A stretch of 64,000 nt of DNA, from NCBI RefSeq assembly GCF_018881755.1, contig NZ_JACVPS010000004.1, positions 62,001 through 126,000 of the forward strand. Direction: 5' to 3'. Positions 1 through 8,901 of this stretch are shown here, piece after piece; positions within the stretch are counted from its first letter, which is position 1; every line of letters starts with the position of its first letter. The position numbers and the translations under genes are program-made. The notes below the pieces were generated by a model. The model ran no database searches, was not told the DNA's origin, and saw only the letters and a list, made by a program, of their open reading frames with translations. The DNA comes from Polynucleobacter finlandensis (GTDB lineage Bacteria; Pseudomonadota; Gammaproteobacteria; Burkholderiales; Burkholderiaceae).

Positions 1-78
1 TGCCATCAAACTCATAGCCACTAAGGCTTCGAGCAGCACAAAACCATGATCATTTGAGGAGGGCAAAAAATGGGGCAT
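1..78 (-). CDS. Prepilin-like protein, N-terminal fragment (cut by window edge)
   Basis: Only the first 26 codons lie in the window. The visible protein is a short polar leader followed by G-FVLLEALVAMSLMA, the classic type IV prepilin or pseudopilin processing site: Gly at -1, Phe at +1, Glu at +5, then a hydrophobic helix. Such proteins are cut and N-methylated by PilD-type prepilin peptidase at the inner membrane and assembled into type IV pili or type II secretion pseudopili. The ATG at 78-76 has an AGGAAG ribosome site a few bases upstream on the minus strand. The gene is divergent from ribBA. Whether it is a PilV-, FimT- or Gsp-like minor pilin cannot be told from this fragment. Confidence 0.7.
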   Translation of the reverse strand, partial: MPHFLPSSNDHGFVLLEALVAMSLMA

Positions 79-200
79 CCCACATCTTCCTATCAAGCGC
101 CTAGGCTGAATACGCTCTATGGCAAGCTCCACTATCAGAAAGTGCGCATATTGCCCCGTCAGATCCCTACACAGAGCTCCTCAGCTTAAAATAGGGGGCT

Positions 201-1337
201 ATGCCAAATAAACTTGCCCCTACCCAAGAAATCATTGCCGAGCTTCGCGCCGGCAGGATGGTGATCTTGGTTGACGAAGAAGATCGTGAAAATGAAGGCG
301 ATCTCGTCATCGCCGCCGATCACGTCAGTCCCGAGGCGATTAATTTCATGGCAAAACATGGTCGTGGTCTCATTTGCCTAACGCTGACTCGTGAACGTTG
401 CCAGCAAATCAATTTACCCCTGATGGTGCGCGATAACGGCACCTCTATGGGCACCAATTTCACCGTCTCGATCGAAGCAGCTAGCGGGGTCACTACTGGC
501 ATTTCTGCTGCCGACCGTGCCCACACGATTTCAGTAGCGGTGGCGGCAAAAGCAAAACCCAATGACCTAGTGCAACCTGGTCACATCTTTCCACTGATGG
601 CACAACCAGGCGGTGTACTCATTCGCTCCGGCCATACTGAGGCGGGTTGTGATTTAGCTGCGCTTGCTGGTTGCTCGCCAACTTCCGTCATTTGCGAAAT
701 CATGAAGGACGATGGCACGATGGCACGTTTGCCGGACTTGCTAGAGTTTGCAAAAGAACATCAATTAAAGATTGGCAGCATTGCTGACCTGATCCAATAT
801 CGCAGCCAACACGAAAGTATTGTGATTCGCGAAGGCGAAAGAGAGTTCGCTACTCCTTGGGGTAATTTTCAGGGAATCATCTATCGAGATACTCCCAGCT
901 CTTGCATTCATATTGCGCTGGTTAAAGGCAAACCTTCTGAGAATCAAGAAACACTCGTTCGGGTTCATGAGCCCCTCACAGTCTTAGACTTTCTAGAGGC
1001 TAAAAGTAGCACCCACTCTTGGCCTCTCGCACAAGCCTTGCAAGAAATTGCTGCCTCTCCAGCTGGCGTGGCAGTTCTATTAAATGCTTCTGGCGTTGCC
1101 GCGCCCGGTGATGTGGATTGGTTGGCGCAATTTCAAAAGCTTAACGGCATAGACCAGCAAGCAGCAAAGCCGCTGGCTCGTAAAACGGATTTCCGCAGCT
1201 ACGGCATTGGTGCGCAAATTCTGAAAGACCTTGGGGTTGGCAAAATGCGCTTATTGGCAAACCCCGCTCCTACCCCGAGTCTATCGGGATATAAATTAGA
1301 AGTGACAGGCTATCAACCTTTCACATCACCCAAGTAA
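201..1337 (+). CDS. ribBA: 3,4-dihydroxy-2-butanone 4-phosphate synthase with degenerate GTP cyclohydrolase II-like domain
   Basis: The N-terminal part (about residues 1-205) is RibB, which converts ribulose 5-phosphate to the four-carbon unit for lumazine. The acidic DEEDRENEGD motif is at residues 25-34 and RSGHTEAGCD at 142-151. The C-terminal part (about 205-378) aligns in order with RibA, and DFRSYGIGAQILKDLGV is still recognisable. It lacks the zinc cysteines (the usual GDxxxSxRCDCG region reads LTVLDFLEAKSS) and the GTP-binding region is eroded. GTP cyclohydrolase activity is therefore unlikely, and a separate RibA is expected elsewhere. Such RibB hybrids are common in Burkholderiales. 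A purine-rich AGGGGG sits just before the ATG. The gene is followed by ribH and nusB and is probably co-transcribed with them. Confidence 0.93.
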   Translation: MPNKLAPTQEIIAELRAGRMVILVDEEDRENEGDLVIAADHVSPEAINFMAKHGRGLICLTLTRERCQQINLPLMVRDNGTSMGTNFTVSIEAASGVTTGISAADRAHTISVAVAAKAKPNDLVQPGHIFPLMAQPGGVLIRSGHTEAGCDLAALAGCSPTSVICEIMKDDGTMARLPDLLEFAKEHQLKIGSIADLIQYRSQHESIVIREGEREFATPWGNFQGIIYRDTPSSCIHIALVKGKPSENQETLVRVHEPLTVLDFLEAKSSTHSWPLAQALQEIAASPAGVAVLLNASGVAAPGDVDWLAQFQKLNGIDQQAAKPLARKTDFRSYGIGAQILKDLGVGKMRLLANPAPTPSLSGYKLEVTGYQPFTSPK

Positions 1338-1361
1338 TCAAACCTTATCTAAAAAATAATC

Positions 1362-1892
1362 ATGAGCGATCAAGCTAGCAACTTCAACAGTAATTCAGGC
1401 GTCGGTGTTTTAGATATTGACCTCACAGGACAAGACTTTCGGATTGGTATTGTCCAGGCCCGATTTAATGAAGCGCATTGTGTTGCGCTCAGTAATGCCT
1501 GTATTAAAGAGTTGATCGCATTAGGTGTAGCCCAAGAAGACATTCGCCTAGTAACTGTTCCTGGCGCATTGGAAATTCCCTTTGCCTTGCAAAAATTAGC
1601 CCAGACTGGTGAGTTCGATGGCTTGGTAGCACTGGGCGCCGTGATCCGTGGCGAGACCTACCACTTTGAATTAGTCTCCAACGAATCTGCTGCTGGCATT
1701 ACACGTGTCTCCCTTGATGCTGGCCTACCGATTGCTAATGGTGTCCTGACCTGCGATACCGATGAACAAGCCAATGTCCGTGTTGAAGTTAAAGGTGCTG
1801 ACTGCGCACGCGCAGTTATTGAGATGGCTAATCTAGCCTTGGCACTTATTCCTGATCTCGATATTGAGATCAACCCAAACTCATCACAGTAA
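1362..1892 (+). CDS. ribH: 6,7-dimethyl-8-ribityllumazine synthase
   Basis: This enzyme condenses the RibB product with 5-amino-6-ribitylaminouracil, the penultimate step of riboflavin synthesis. Family motifs visible are RFNE near residue 34, [14 protein letters not shown] near residue 67, and [22 protein letters not shown] near 94-115, which carries the catalytic His. The length of 176 residues is slightly above the usual 155-165 because of a polar N-terminal leader and an Asn/Ser-rich C-terminal tail. It starts 24 bases after ribBA and is followed by nusB after 17 bases, the standard betaproteobacterial order. Confidence 0.96.
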   Translation: MSDQASNFNSNSGVGVLDIDLTGQDFRIGIVQARFNEAHCVALSNACIKELIALGVAQEDIRLVTVPGALEIPFALQKLAQTGEFDGLVALGAVIRGETYHFELVSNESAAGITRVSLDAGLPIANGVLTCDTDEQANVRVEVKGADCARAVIEMANLALALIPDLDIEINPNSSQ

Positions 1893-1909
1893 ATCCAAAG
1901 AAGAAGTTA

Positions 1910-2416
1910 ATGACCAAAAACACCACTACTCCAAACGCCGATAAATCATCAGGCAAAAGCACCGCCCCAAAGCGAGCGCTAACGCCACGTCGTCGTGCCC
2001 GTGAGTACGCCCTTCAAGGCGTCTATCAGTGGCTAGTCATGCGTCGCGCCGGTAGTCTACCCAATGCAGCCCTGATTGCAAAGCAATTAGCGGAAGACCC
2101 GGCCTTTGCCCGCTGCAAACTCGACCTATTCCAAGGAATCTTTGAAGGCGTAGTGGAGCGTGCAGATGAGCTCGATAGCTTAATAACCCCCGCGCTAGAT
2201 CGCCCAAGCAATGAACTCTCTCCTGTAGAGCACGCCGCGCTTCTGATCGGCACCTATGAGTTGGCTATCGATTTATCCGTACCCTACAAGGTGGCCATTA
2301 ACGAGGCTGTAGAGCTTGCTAAAACCTTTGGTGGTACCGATGGTCATAAATACGTCAACGGTGTTCTAGACCTGCTTGCGCAGTCCCTACGTAGCGCCGA
2401 AACTCAGGCTAACTAA
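1910..2416 (+). CDS. nusB: Transcription antitermination factor NusB
   Basis: NusB binds boxA RNA together with NusE (S10) and supports antitermination of rRNA operons. After a basic, low-complexity N-terminal extension of about 25 residues, the all-helical NusB fold begins at RRRAREYALQGVYQW. The C-terminal signature PYKVAINEAVELAKTFG and the HKYVNGVLD segment are intact. Total length is 168 residues, longer than E. coli NusB (139) mainly through the extension. It follows ribH by 17 bases and is the last gene of the rib operon; the next gene begins after about 35 bases. Confidence 0.95.
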   Translation: MTKNTTTPNADKSSGKSTAPKRALTPRRRAREYALQGVYQWLVMRRAGSLPNAALIAKQLAEDPAFARCKLDLFQGIFEGVVERADELDSLITPALDRPSNELSPVEHAALLIGTYELAIDLSVPYKVAINEAVELAKTFGGTDGHKYVNGVLDLLAQSLRSAETQAN

Positions 2417-2451
2417 CCCAATCCTATAAAAATCTTGATGAGACTAGCGCC

Positions 2452-3930
2452 ATGCAAAAAATTGATATTCGCAAATTATTAAAAGACCCAAGCCTTTTTA
2501 GAGAAGAGGCATTCATCAACGGTCAATGGCTTAAGGCAGCCAGCGGTAAAACTTTCCCCGTGAACAATCCCGCCACCGAAGAAATCATCGCCGAAGTGAC
2601 CAATCTCAATGCTGGCGATGCTCAATTGGCAATCGATGCGGCCGCCCAAGCTTTACCAGGATGGCGTAGCAAAACCGGCAAAGAGCGTGCCATCATCATG
2701 CGCAAGTGGTTTGATCTGATTATTCAGAACACTGCCGATCTAGCTATCTTGATGACCTTAGAGCAGGGCAAGCCCCTCGCTGAATCCACTGGCGAAATTG
2801 CTTACGGTGCCTCCTTTATTGAATGGTTTGCCGAAGAGGCCAAGCGCATCTCTGGTGATATCCCTACAAGCACTTGGGGTGATAAACGCATCATGGTTTT
2901 GAAGCAACCTATTGGAGTATGTGCCGCCATTACGCCTTGGAATTTTCCGAACGCCATGATCACTCGAAAAATTGCGCCAGCTATGGCAGCAGGCTGCACT
3001 ATCGTGATTAAGCCAGCTGAGCAAACCCCGCTGTCAGCGCTTGCACTCGCTGAGCTAGCGATTCGGGCGGGCATTCCAAATGGTGTAATGAATATTCTGA
3101 CGGCTGATGCTGATCACTCGATTGCCATTGGTAAAGCATTGTGTGAATCCTCTACCGTTCGCCATATTTCCTTTACAGGCTCTACAGAAGTAGGTCGTAT
3201 CTTGATGGCGCAAAGCGCCCCCACCGTTAAAAAGCTAGCTCTAGAACTTGGCGGTCATGCCCCCTTCATAGTTTTTGAAGACGCAGACATTGATGCAGCA
3301 GTTGCGGGTGCCATCATTTCCAAATATCGCAACTCTGGCCAAACGTGTGTTTGCGCTAATCGTCTTTATGTTCACAAAAAAATACATGACGTCTTTGTGG
3401 AAAAATTTGCCAAGGCCGTACAAGCCATCAAAGTAGGTAATGGCCTAGAGAACGGCATTTCCCAAGGTCCATTGATTGATATACCTGCACTTGAAAAAGT
3501 GGAGAGGCATGTCGCTGATGCGCTTGCTAAAGGTGCAAAGCTGGTCATTGGTGGAAAACGCTCTGCGCAAGGCGGCAGCTTCTATGAGCCCACTATTCTG
3601 GCAAATGTCACTAATGACATGCTCATCACCTATGAAGAAACCTTTGGACCGGTAGCTCCCATCATCCCATTTGATAGCGATGAAGAAGTTCTCAAGCTAG
3701 CTAATAGCAGCCAATATGGCCTTGCATCGTATTTCTATAGTCGGGATATTGGCAGAATTTGGAAAGCTGCTGAGGCTCTGGAATACGGCATTGTCGGTGT
3801 CAATACCGGCCTCATTTCTAATGAGGTTGCCCCCTTTGGTGGCGTCAAGCAATCTGGTCTAGGTCGTGAAGGTAGCGTCTACGGAATGGATGAGTACCTG
3901 GAGTTGAAATATGTTTGCGTCGGTCTGTAA
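2452..3930 (+). CDS. gabD: Succinate-semialdehyde dehydrogenase, GabD type
   Basis: This aldehyde dehydrogenase superfamily member probably oxidises succinate semialdehyde to succinate with NADP+. The whole fold is present in 492 residues: TPWNFPNAMITRKIAPA near 161-177 (cofactor site), FTGSTEVG near 241-248, the general-base glutamate E265 in ELGG, and the nucleophile C299 in NSGQTCVC. The C-terminal PFGGVKQSGLGREG segment is typical of GabD. It sits on the same strand as nusB but has no functional link to it. The convergent neighbour is trmB. Substrate assignment rests on overall resemblance; closely related glutarate-semialdehyde dehydrogenases are hard to separate by eye. Confidence 0.88.
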   Translation: MQKIDIRKLLKDPSLFREEAFINGQWLKAASGKTFPVNNPATEEIIAEVTNLNAGDAQLAIDAAAQALPGWRSKTGKERAIIMRKWFDLIIQNTADLAILMTLEQGKPLAESTGEIAYGASFIEWFAEEAKRISGDIPTSTWGDKRIMVLKQPIGVCAAITPWNFPNAMITRKIAPAMAAGCTIVIKPAEQTPLSALALAELAIRAGIPNGVMNILTADADHSIAIGKALCESSTVRHISFTGSTEVGRILMAQSAPTVKKLALELGGHAPFIVFEDADIDAAVAGAIISKYRNSGQTCVCANRLYVHKKIHDVFVEKFAKAVQAIKVGNGLENGISQGPLIDIPALEKVERHVADALAKGAKLVIGGKRSAQGGSFYEPTILANVTNDMLITYEETFGPVAPIIPFDSDEEVLKLANSSQYGLASYFYSRDIGRIWKAAEALEYGIVGVNTGLISNEVAPFGGVKQSGLGREGSVYGMDEYLELKYVCVGL

Positions 3931-3955
3931 GAAAGCGTTTTCTCAGTTAGCTTTA

Positions 3956-4825
3956 TTACTTTTTCTTGTAAACCAAATCCCAAACGCCGTGCCCTAACTT
4001 CAGGCCACGGTTTTCAAACTTAGTGAGAGGCCGGTACGCTGGCTTCTCCACATAAGCCAGATGCTCAGCATTGATCTGTTCAACGGTCGGATGGAATTCA
4101 TTCGAGGCAGGCGCCTCAGCCTTCACAGCATCCGTGGCGAGGAATGTTTTAATGCCCGCTAATGTTGTAGAGGTATTTTCTAATGCCTCTTCGGCATTGA
4201 GCACCAAGAGCATTTGTTCGGCATAGTTATGCCAATCGGTTGCCAAATGCAAATAGGCGCTTGGCTTTAATCGTGACACTAACAACTTTACAAATGGTGC
4301 TTGAATCAGCCGACGCTTGTGATGACGCTTCTTATGCCAAGGATCAGCAAAGTAAATATGAATGCCATCCAAAGCATTGGGAGCAATCATCTTTTCAAGA
4401 ACCTCGACGGCATCATGTCGAATGATGCGCACATTAGTGAGTCCTGCTTCACCTATTAGCTTTAATAAAGCACCGACACCTGGCGGATGAACTTCGATTC
4501 CTAAGAAATCATCTTGCTTACGTAAGTCAGCAATCCTGGCAGTAGTCTCCCCCATACCAAAACCAATCTCTAAGATTTTAGGATTAGTAGAGCCGCCAAA
4601 TGCTTGCTCTAGATTGAGAAGGGTTTCTTGAAACGGAATTAAAAATTGCGGGCCAAGCACTTCGATGGCGCGCTGCTGCCCACCAGTGGTTCTGCCAGCG
4701 CGCAACACAAAAGAGCGAATACGTTCTAAGCGACGCTCACCTTGATCGCTACCATCCGCCTGATCCTCAGAAGTCAACTTAAGCCAAGACCTTCTTAAAG
4801 TAAGCAATTGTCTCTTTGAGGCCAT
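3956..4825 (-). CDS. trmB: tRNA (guanine-N7-)-methyltransferase
   Basis: TrmB forms m7G46 in tRNA variable loops using S-adenosylmethionine. The SAM site reads [10 protein letters not shown], and the signature [13 protein letters not shown] (normally FPDPWPKxRHxKRR) and the LATDW motif are present. The ATG at 4825 makes the gene overlap the upstream UDP-xylose synthase by 47 bases. A TTG at 4777, two bases after that gene's stop, is an alternative that would begin at LTSEDQADG and remove the overlap. Neither has a convincing ribosome site, so the start is open. The two genes are almost certainly translationally coupled. Confidence 0.93.
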   Translation of the reverse strand: MASKRQLLTLRRSWLKLTSEDQADGSDQGERRLERIRSFVLRAGRTTGGQQRAIEVLGPQFLIPFQETLLNLEQAFGGSTNPKILEIGFGMGETTARIADLRKQDDFLGIEVHPPGVGALLKLIGEAGLTNVRIIRHDAVEVLEKMIAPNALDGIHIYFADPWHKKRHHKRRLIQAPFVKLLVSRLKPSAYLHLATDWHNYAEQMLLVLNAEEALENTSTTLAGIKTFLATDAVKAEAPASNEFHPTVEQINAEHLAYVEKPAYRPLTKFENRGLKLGHGVWDLVYKKK

Positions 4826-5714
4826 CCTCTAGGTTAACCTTCGGCTCCCAACCAAGCTTAGCCTTAGCTAGCTCAATATTGGGTTGACGCTGCTTAGGAT
4901 CATCTGCAGGCAATGGCTGATAGATGATCTTAGACTTACTACTCGAGAGCTTGAGAACCGTCTGAGCCAGCTCAAGCATGGTGAACTCACCAGGGTTGCC
5001 AATATTGACTGGGCCTGTAAAGCCTTCTTCAGAATTCATCATTCTCACCATGGCATCGATAAGATCATCGACGTAACAAAAACTACGGGTTTGCTGACCA
5101 TCGCCATAAATGGTGATGTCTTTACCTTGTAGAGCCTGCACAATAAAATTACTCACTACGCGCCCATCATTTGGATGCATACGGGGACCGTAGGTATTAA
5201 AAATACGGACGACTTTGATATCTAATCCATGCTGACGGTTGTAGTCAAAGAATAACGTTTCAGCACAGCGTTTACCTTCGTCATAGCAAGAGCGGATACC
5301 AATCGGATTGACTTTTCCCCAGTACTCCTCTGGCTGGGGGTGTACTTCGGGGTCACCATAGACTTCACTAGTAGAGGCTTGTAAGATTCTGGCGCGAGTG
5401 CGTTTGGCAAGGCCGAGCATATTGATTGCGCCATGCACACTGGTCTTAGTAGTCTGCACCGGATCGTATTGATAGTGAACTGGTGAGGCTGGACAAGCTA
5501 AGTTGTAGATCTGATTGGTTTCTACGTACAGCGGAAAGGTCACATCGTGGCGCATCACTTCTAAATTAGGATTACCCATGAGGTGGGCTAAATTCTGCTT
5601 TGTGCCTGTAAAGAAGTTATCTACCACCAAAACCTCATTACCCTCTTTAAGGAGTTTCTCGGTGAGATGCGAGCCTAAAAAGCCTGCGCCGCCGGTGATG
5701 AGGATTTTGTTCAT
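4779..5714 (-). CDS. UDP-glucuronate decarboxylase (UDP-xylose synthase), SDR family
   Basis: This extended short-chain dehydrogenase/reductase of 311 residues converts UDP-glucuronate to UDP-xylose, a sugar donor for surface glycans. The Rossmann motif GGAGFLG is at residues 8-14 and the catalytic Y144xxxK148 pair reads YDEGK. The segments [20 protein letters not shown] and [10 protein letters not shown] are diagnostic of the UXS branch rather than of GalE or RmlB. No UDP-glucose dehydrogenase lies in the window, so UDP-glucuronate must come from elsewhere. It precedes and overlaps trmB. The glycan genes begin about 3 kb further on, which suggests that they use its product. Confidence 0.9.
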   Translation of the reverse strand: MNKILITGGAGFLGSHLTEKLLKEGNEVLVVDNFFTGTKQNLAHLMGNPNLEVMRHDVTFPLYVETNQIYNLACPASPVHYQYDPVQTTKTSVHGAINMLGLAKRTRARILQASTSEVYGDPEVHPQPEEYWGKVNPIGIRSCYDEGKRCAETLFFDYNRQHGLDIKVVRIFNTYGPRMHPNDGRVVSNFIVQALQGKDITIYGDGQQTRSFCYVDDLIDAMVRMMNSEEGFTGPVNIGNPGEFTMLELAQTVLKLSSSKSKIIYQPLPADDPKQRQPNIELAKAKLGWEPKVNLEDGLKETIAYFKKVLA

Positions 5715-5775
5715 GATGTAAGCCTTGTAGTAATCAAAGTCATTCTAACTGCGTTTTAAGTGAGTTGGCGCGCAG

Positions 5776-6261
5776 TTAAGCTTGAGGGGTGTTCCAGCCT
5801 GCTGAGCGATATGCATACATCACTTCAGCCAAAACAATCGATAAGGAAGTCATGAAAGAAACCAGTCCTAGTACAAAGGTCCAAATCACATAACTGGTTT
5901 TTGCATAATGTGCGGCGCCCGTCTGGAAGAAAAATAACTCCAGCACAGTTAATGAAATAAACACGCCGCTTAGTACATTAAAAAAGATTGCAGCCGTGCA
6001 AAGGCGCCCTCTGGTTTTTGCTTCTTTTAATTCAATCAGCATGTGCTCCCTCACCAAGGGAGAGATCACTTGAGCCCCCGTGTAGAGCTGGTTCTGAATG
6101 GATCGCATGCGATCGACTGATCTAGCTAAACGTCCTGAAATGGCATTAATTAAAGTGGCCACTGCAGTCAATAAAAATACTGGGGCGAGTGCCAACTGAA
6201 TATTATTGGTAATTGCATCGATCGATGCATCCATGGGAATGACGGCGGTAAAGAGTGACAT
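5776..6261 (-). CDS. DUF2721 family membrane protein
   Basis: A 161-residue protein of unknown function resembling the DUF2721 family. A hydrophobic segment near residues 20-43 (APVFLLTAVATLINAISG) is followed by a basic stretch RLARSVDRMRSIQNQL. Two further hydrophobic segments near 90-113 and 125-150 complete three predicted membrane passes. The arrangement of first helix, Arg-rich loop and helical hairpin is typical of the family. It lies 27 bases downstream of uppP on the same strand and may be co-transcribed with it. No catalytic residues can be named. Confidence 0.75.
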   Translation of the reverse strand: MSLFTAVIPMDASIDAITNNIQLALAPVFLLTAVATLINAISGRLARSVDRMRSIQNQLYTGAQVISPLVREHMLIELKEAKTRGRLCTAAIFFNVLSGVFISLTVLELFFFQTGAAHYAKTSYVIWTFVLGLVSFMTSLSIVLAEVMYAYRSAGWNTPQA

Positions 6262-6288
6262 TTTCTGCTTATCCAGTTCTAAATTTTC

Positions 6289-7155
6289 TTAATGCGACCA
6301 GGCTACTAAACCGGTATATGAGGTGATTAACACTAGTAAACCAAATATGATGCGATACCAAGCGAAGGGAATAAAGTTATGTCCAGCTACATAATGAATC
6401 AACCAACGCACACAAACAAAAGCCGAGATAAAGGCTGCGATAAAGCCAACTAAAATTGCCAATCCAAAACCTCCAGCATCATTGCCTGCTAAAGATGCCA
6501 CAGGTGATTTCCACAACTTGAGTAGTTCATAAGCAGTTGCGCCACCAATCACGGGAATGGCCAAGAAGAATGAAAACTCAGTTGCTACGGCTCTAGGTAG
6601 CCCAAATAGCATGCCTCCAATAATGGTAGCGCCTGAACGTGAAGTGCCAGGAATCAATGCTGCACATTGAGCAAGTCCTACCTTAAAAGCATCCATTGGA
6701 GACAGATCATCAACTGTTTTTACCCGTTCTAAATAATGATCGTGCTTTAAGTTGGCTTGCCTACGCTCGGCCCAAAAAATAATGAATGCTCCGCCAATGA
6801 AAGCGAGGGCAACTGGGATGGGTGCAAATAAAACCGCTTTGATATGTTTACTAAACAGCAAACCCAAGCTCATTGCTGGGAACGAGGCAATTAGAAGGTT
6901 CAGTACAAAGCGACGTGAGCCAGCGCTAGAAAATACAGTGGAAGCTACAGACCATAATTTTTGACGGAACTCCCAGCACACAGCCAAAATAGCGCCAAAC
7001 TGGATAATGACCTCGAACGCTTTGCCACGCTCATCATTGAAATCTAAGAGGTCCCCCACCAAAATAAGGTGTCCCGTACTGGAAATAGGGAGGAATTCTG
7101 TTAATCCCTCAACTACCCCCAAAATAAGCGCTTTTGCTAACAAAATAAGTTCCAT
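6289..7155 (-). CDS. uppP: Undecaprenyl-diphosphatase
   Basis: UppP (BacA) dephosphorylates undecaprenyl diphosphate in the inner membrane, recycling the lipid carrier for peptidoglycan and glycan assembly. Both family motifs are present: [13 protein letters not shown] near the N-terminus and [10 protein letters not shown] in the middle, with about eight hydrophobic segments. The ATG at 7155 gives a start [17 protein letters not shown] that matches the family. An in-frame ATG at 7194 would add 13 polar residues and is less likely. It probably shares a transcript with the DUF2721 gene downstream and is divergent from the TolC-family gene. Confidence 0.95.
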   Translation of the reverse strand: MELILLAKALILGVVEGLTEFLPISSTGHLILVGDLLDFNDERGKAFEVIIQFGAILAVCWEFRQKLWSVASTVFSSAGSRRFVLNLLIASFPAMSLGLLFSKHIKAVLFAPIPVALAFIGGAFIIFWAERRQANLKHDHYLERVKTVDDLSPMDAFKVGLAQCAALIPGTSRSGATIIGGMLFGLPRAVATEFSFFLAIPVIGGATAYELLKLWKSPVASLAGNDAGGFGLAILVGFIAAFISAFVCVRWLIHYVAGHNFIPFAWYRIIFGLLVLITSYTGLVAWSH

Positions 7156-7278
7156 AGCCCGAATTTTATAGGCTTCCGGTCCCAATGTCGGCATTTAAGC
7201 AAACAGCCGTCGTGGATCAAAGCCTTTTTCTCAAATTAGCCTTAAACTTCATGGCACATTGAAAAGTACCCGAATTAA

Positions 7279-8901
7279 ATGACTGAAGCACGCTTTCGAC
7301 TTTCTAAACAATCCATATTTGGTTTAATCCTAAGTCAGGCGCTTGGACTAAGCATTGCCGCCAATCAGGCAATGGCTCAAGCGCCGGCAGGCACTCGACC
7401 CTCATTACCGACGCCAAGCAACTCCCAAGCTTTGCTAGGGCTCGATATTCCGCCGCAAATGGTAGTGGCACCCAAACAAGCACTGCCTAGTGATGGGGCT
7501 CCCTCAAACGTCAGCCTCGGCAATGCTGGAAGTGTTAAGCCAAGCCAAATGACAGATTTAATTAATCTGTACCAAGAGGCTGCCTTTAGCGACCCCGTTT
7601 TGAATGCCGCACGTTTTAACTACCAAGCCAGCAAAGAGCTGTACTGGCAAGGTCTCTCGTTGCTACTCCCCCAAGCAAATGCTACCCCTGGTGGTACGCG
7701 CTACTACCAGCATGGAGTTGGCACAACACCAGTATCAACTACCCCTGGTAACTCGAGGGTCTTTGACCAAAAGAGTTATACGGTTACCTTGACGCAACCC
7801 GTTTTTAATATGGGAGCCCTTGAGGCTTTCAAGCAAGGTGACCTCAATACAAAGATTGCCGATATGCGCTTCTTTCTGGCGCAGCAAGATTTAATTATTC
7901 GGGTGTCACAAGCCTACTTTGATGCTCTTACTAGTCAAGATAACGTTGAACTCTATCGAAATAAGAAGGGCCTGATCAAGCAACAGCTAGAGATAGCGCA
8001 GGCTAAATTTGATGCTGGGCTTGCAACTATTGTTGATGTCAATACAGCGCAGGCTGCTTTAGATTTAGCTAACTCACAAGAGATTGCCGCACAAGCAGAT
8101 TTAGTAGTCAAACGTGGCGTGCTTGAGCAATTGGTCGGCAGGCCAGTCGGGGCACTCAAACCTCTCACCAAAGAAGCCAAGATTGATGGCGTCCTAAAGG
8201 ACCCCCGCTCCAAGAGCAAAGATGTCAAAGGCAATCCAATTGCGGATAGCGTCAATCCCCAATTGCCGCCTGGACAAACCTTAGATGACTGGATCAATCA
8301 AGCGGAGGCTGCAAACTTTAATGTCTTAGCGGGCCAACTCAGCGTGAGCCTGGCAGAGAGTACCTATCGGGCTTCTCAGGCTCTGAATTACCCATCCCTG
8401 AATTTGGTGGGCACTAGCGGCTATAACACCTCTAATGGCACGGCTACTAACTTTAATCCTGCAAACACCAACGTGTATAACAACACCGTTGCTTTGCAGA
8501 TGACTATCCCACTGGTTTCAGGTGGATTTAATAGCTCGGTCATACGTCAAAATGCTGCGCTGGTAGATCAAGCCAAAGCAAACTATGACAATGCTCGTAG
8601 AACTGCTGCGCAGAACACGCGAACTGCATTTACGGGATTCTACGGTGGCTTAGCAAGCGTCAAAGCCTTTGAAGCAGCTGAACGCTCCTCAACATCCGCA
8701 TTGGAATCGAGCAAACTCGGATTTCAGGTGGGCACCTTAATTAACCTGGATGTGTTGATTGCGCTCGATACTGTCATTACCACCCGATCACAACTTCAGC
8801 TAGCGCGTTACAGCACTATCCTCAACGCCATTAAATTAAAAGCCCATGCATCAGCACTTTCAGATGAGGATCTGATAGCAGTCAACGCTTTATTGCGATA
8901 G
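7279..8901 (+). CDS. TolC-family outer membrane efflux protein
   Basis: An outer-membrane channel protein of 540 residues. The signal peptide ends near AMA-Q (residues 31-34). A proline-rich region is followed by the two OEP repeats, each with long coiled helices: QQDLIIRVSQAYFDAL and QLEIAQAKFDAGLATIVDVNTAQA in the first half, ARRTAAQNTRTAFTGF and SSKLGFQVGTLINLDVL in the second. Repeats of this kind build the trimeric tunnel of type I secretion and RND-type pumps. No membrane-fusion protein or inner-membrane pump lies next to it, so the substrate is unknown. Its end overlaps the convergent waaC by 12 bases. Confidence 0.92.
   Translation: MTEARFRLSKQSIFGLILSQALGLSIAANQAMAQAPAGTRPSLPTPSNSQALLGLDIPPQMVVAPKQALPSDGAPSNVSLGNAGSVKPSQMTDLINLYQEAAFSDPVLNAARFNYQASKELYWQGLSLLLPQANATPGGTRYYQHGVGTTPVSTTPGNSRVFDQKSYTVTLTQPVFNMGALEAFKQGDLNTKIADMRFFLAQQDLIIRVSQAYFDALTSQDNVELYRNKKGLIKQQLEIAQAKFDAGLATIVDVNTAQAALDLANSQEIAAQADLVVKRGVLEQLVGRPVGALKPLTKEAKIDGVLKDPRSKSKDVKGNPIADSVNPQLPPGQTLDDWINQAEAANFNVLAGQLSVSLAESTYRASQALNYPSLNLVGTSGYNTSNGTATNFNPANTNVYNNTVALQMTIPLVSGGFNSSVIRQNAALVDQAKANYDNARRTAAQNTRTAFTGFYGGLASVKAFEAAERSSTSALESSKLGFQVGTLINLDVLIALDTVITTRSQLQLARYSTILNAIKLKAHASALSDEDLIAVNALLR

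Noticed and set aside
70..189. Plus-strand 39-codon frame with a GAGGAGGG ribosome-like site before ribBA
   Set aside because: The ribosome-like bases are explained by coding sequence of the prepilin-like gene on the other strand, and the peptide resembles nothing known; a leader-peptide role is possible but unsupported.
1..200. FMN riboswitch upstream of ribBA
   Set aside because: The conserved RFN-element blocks are not recognisable, and the space is shared with a divergent gene.
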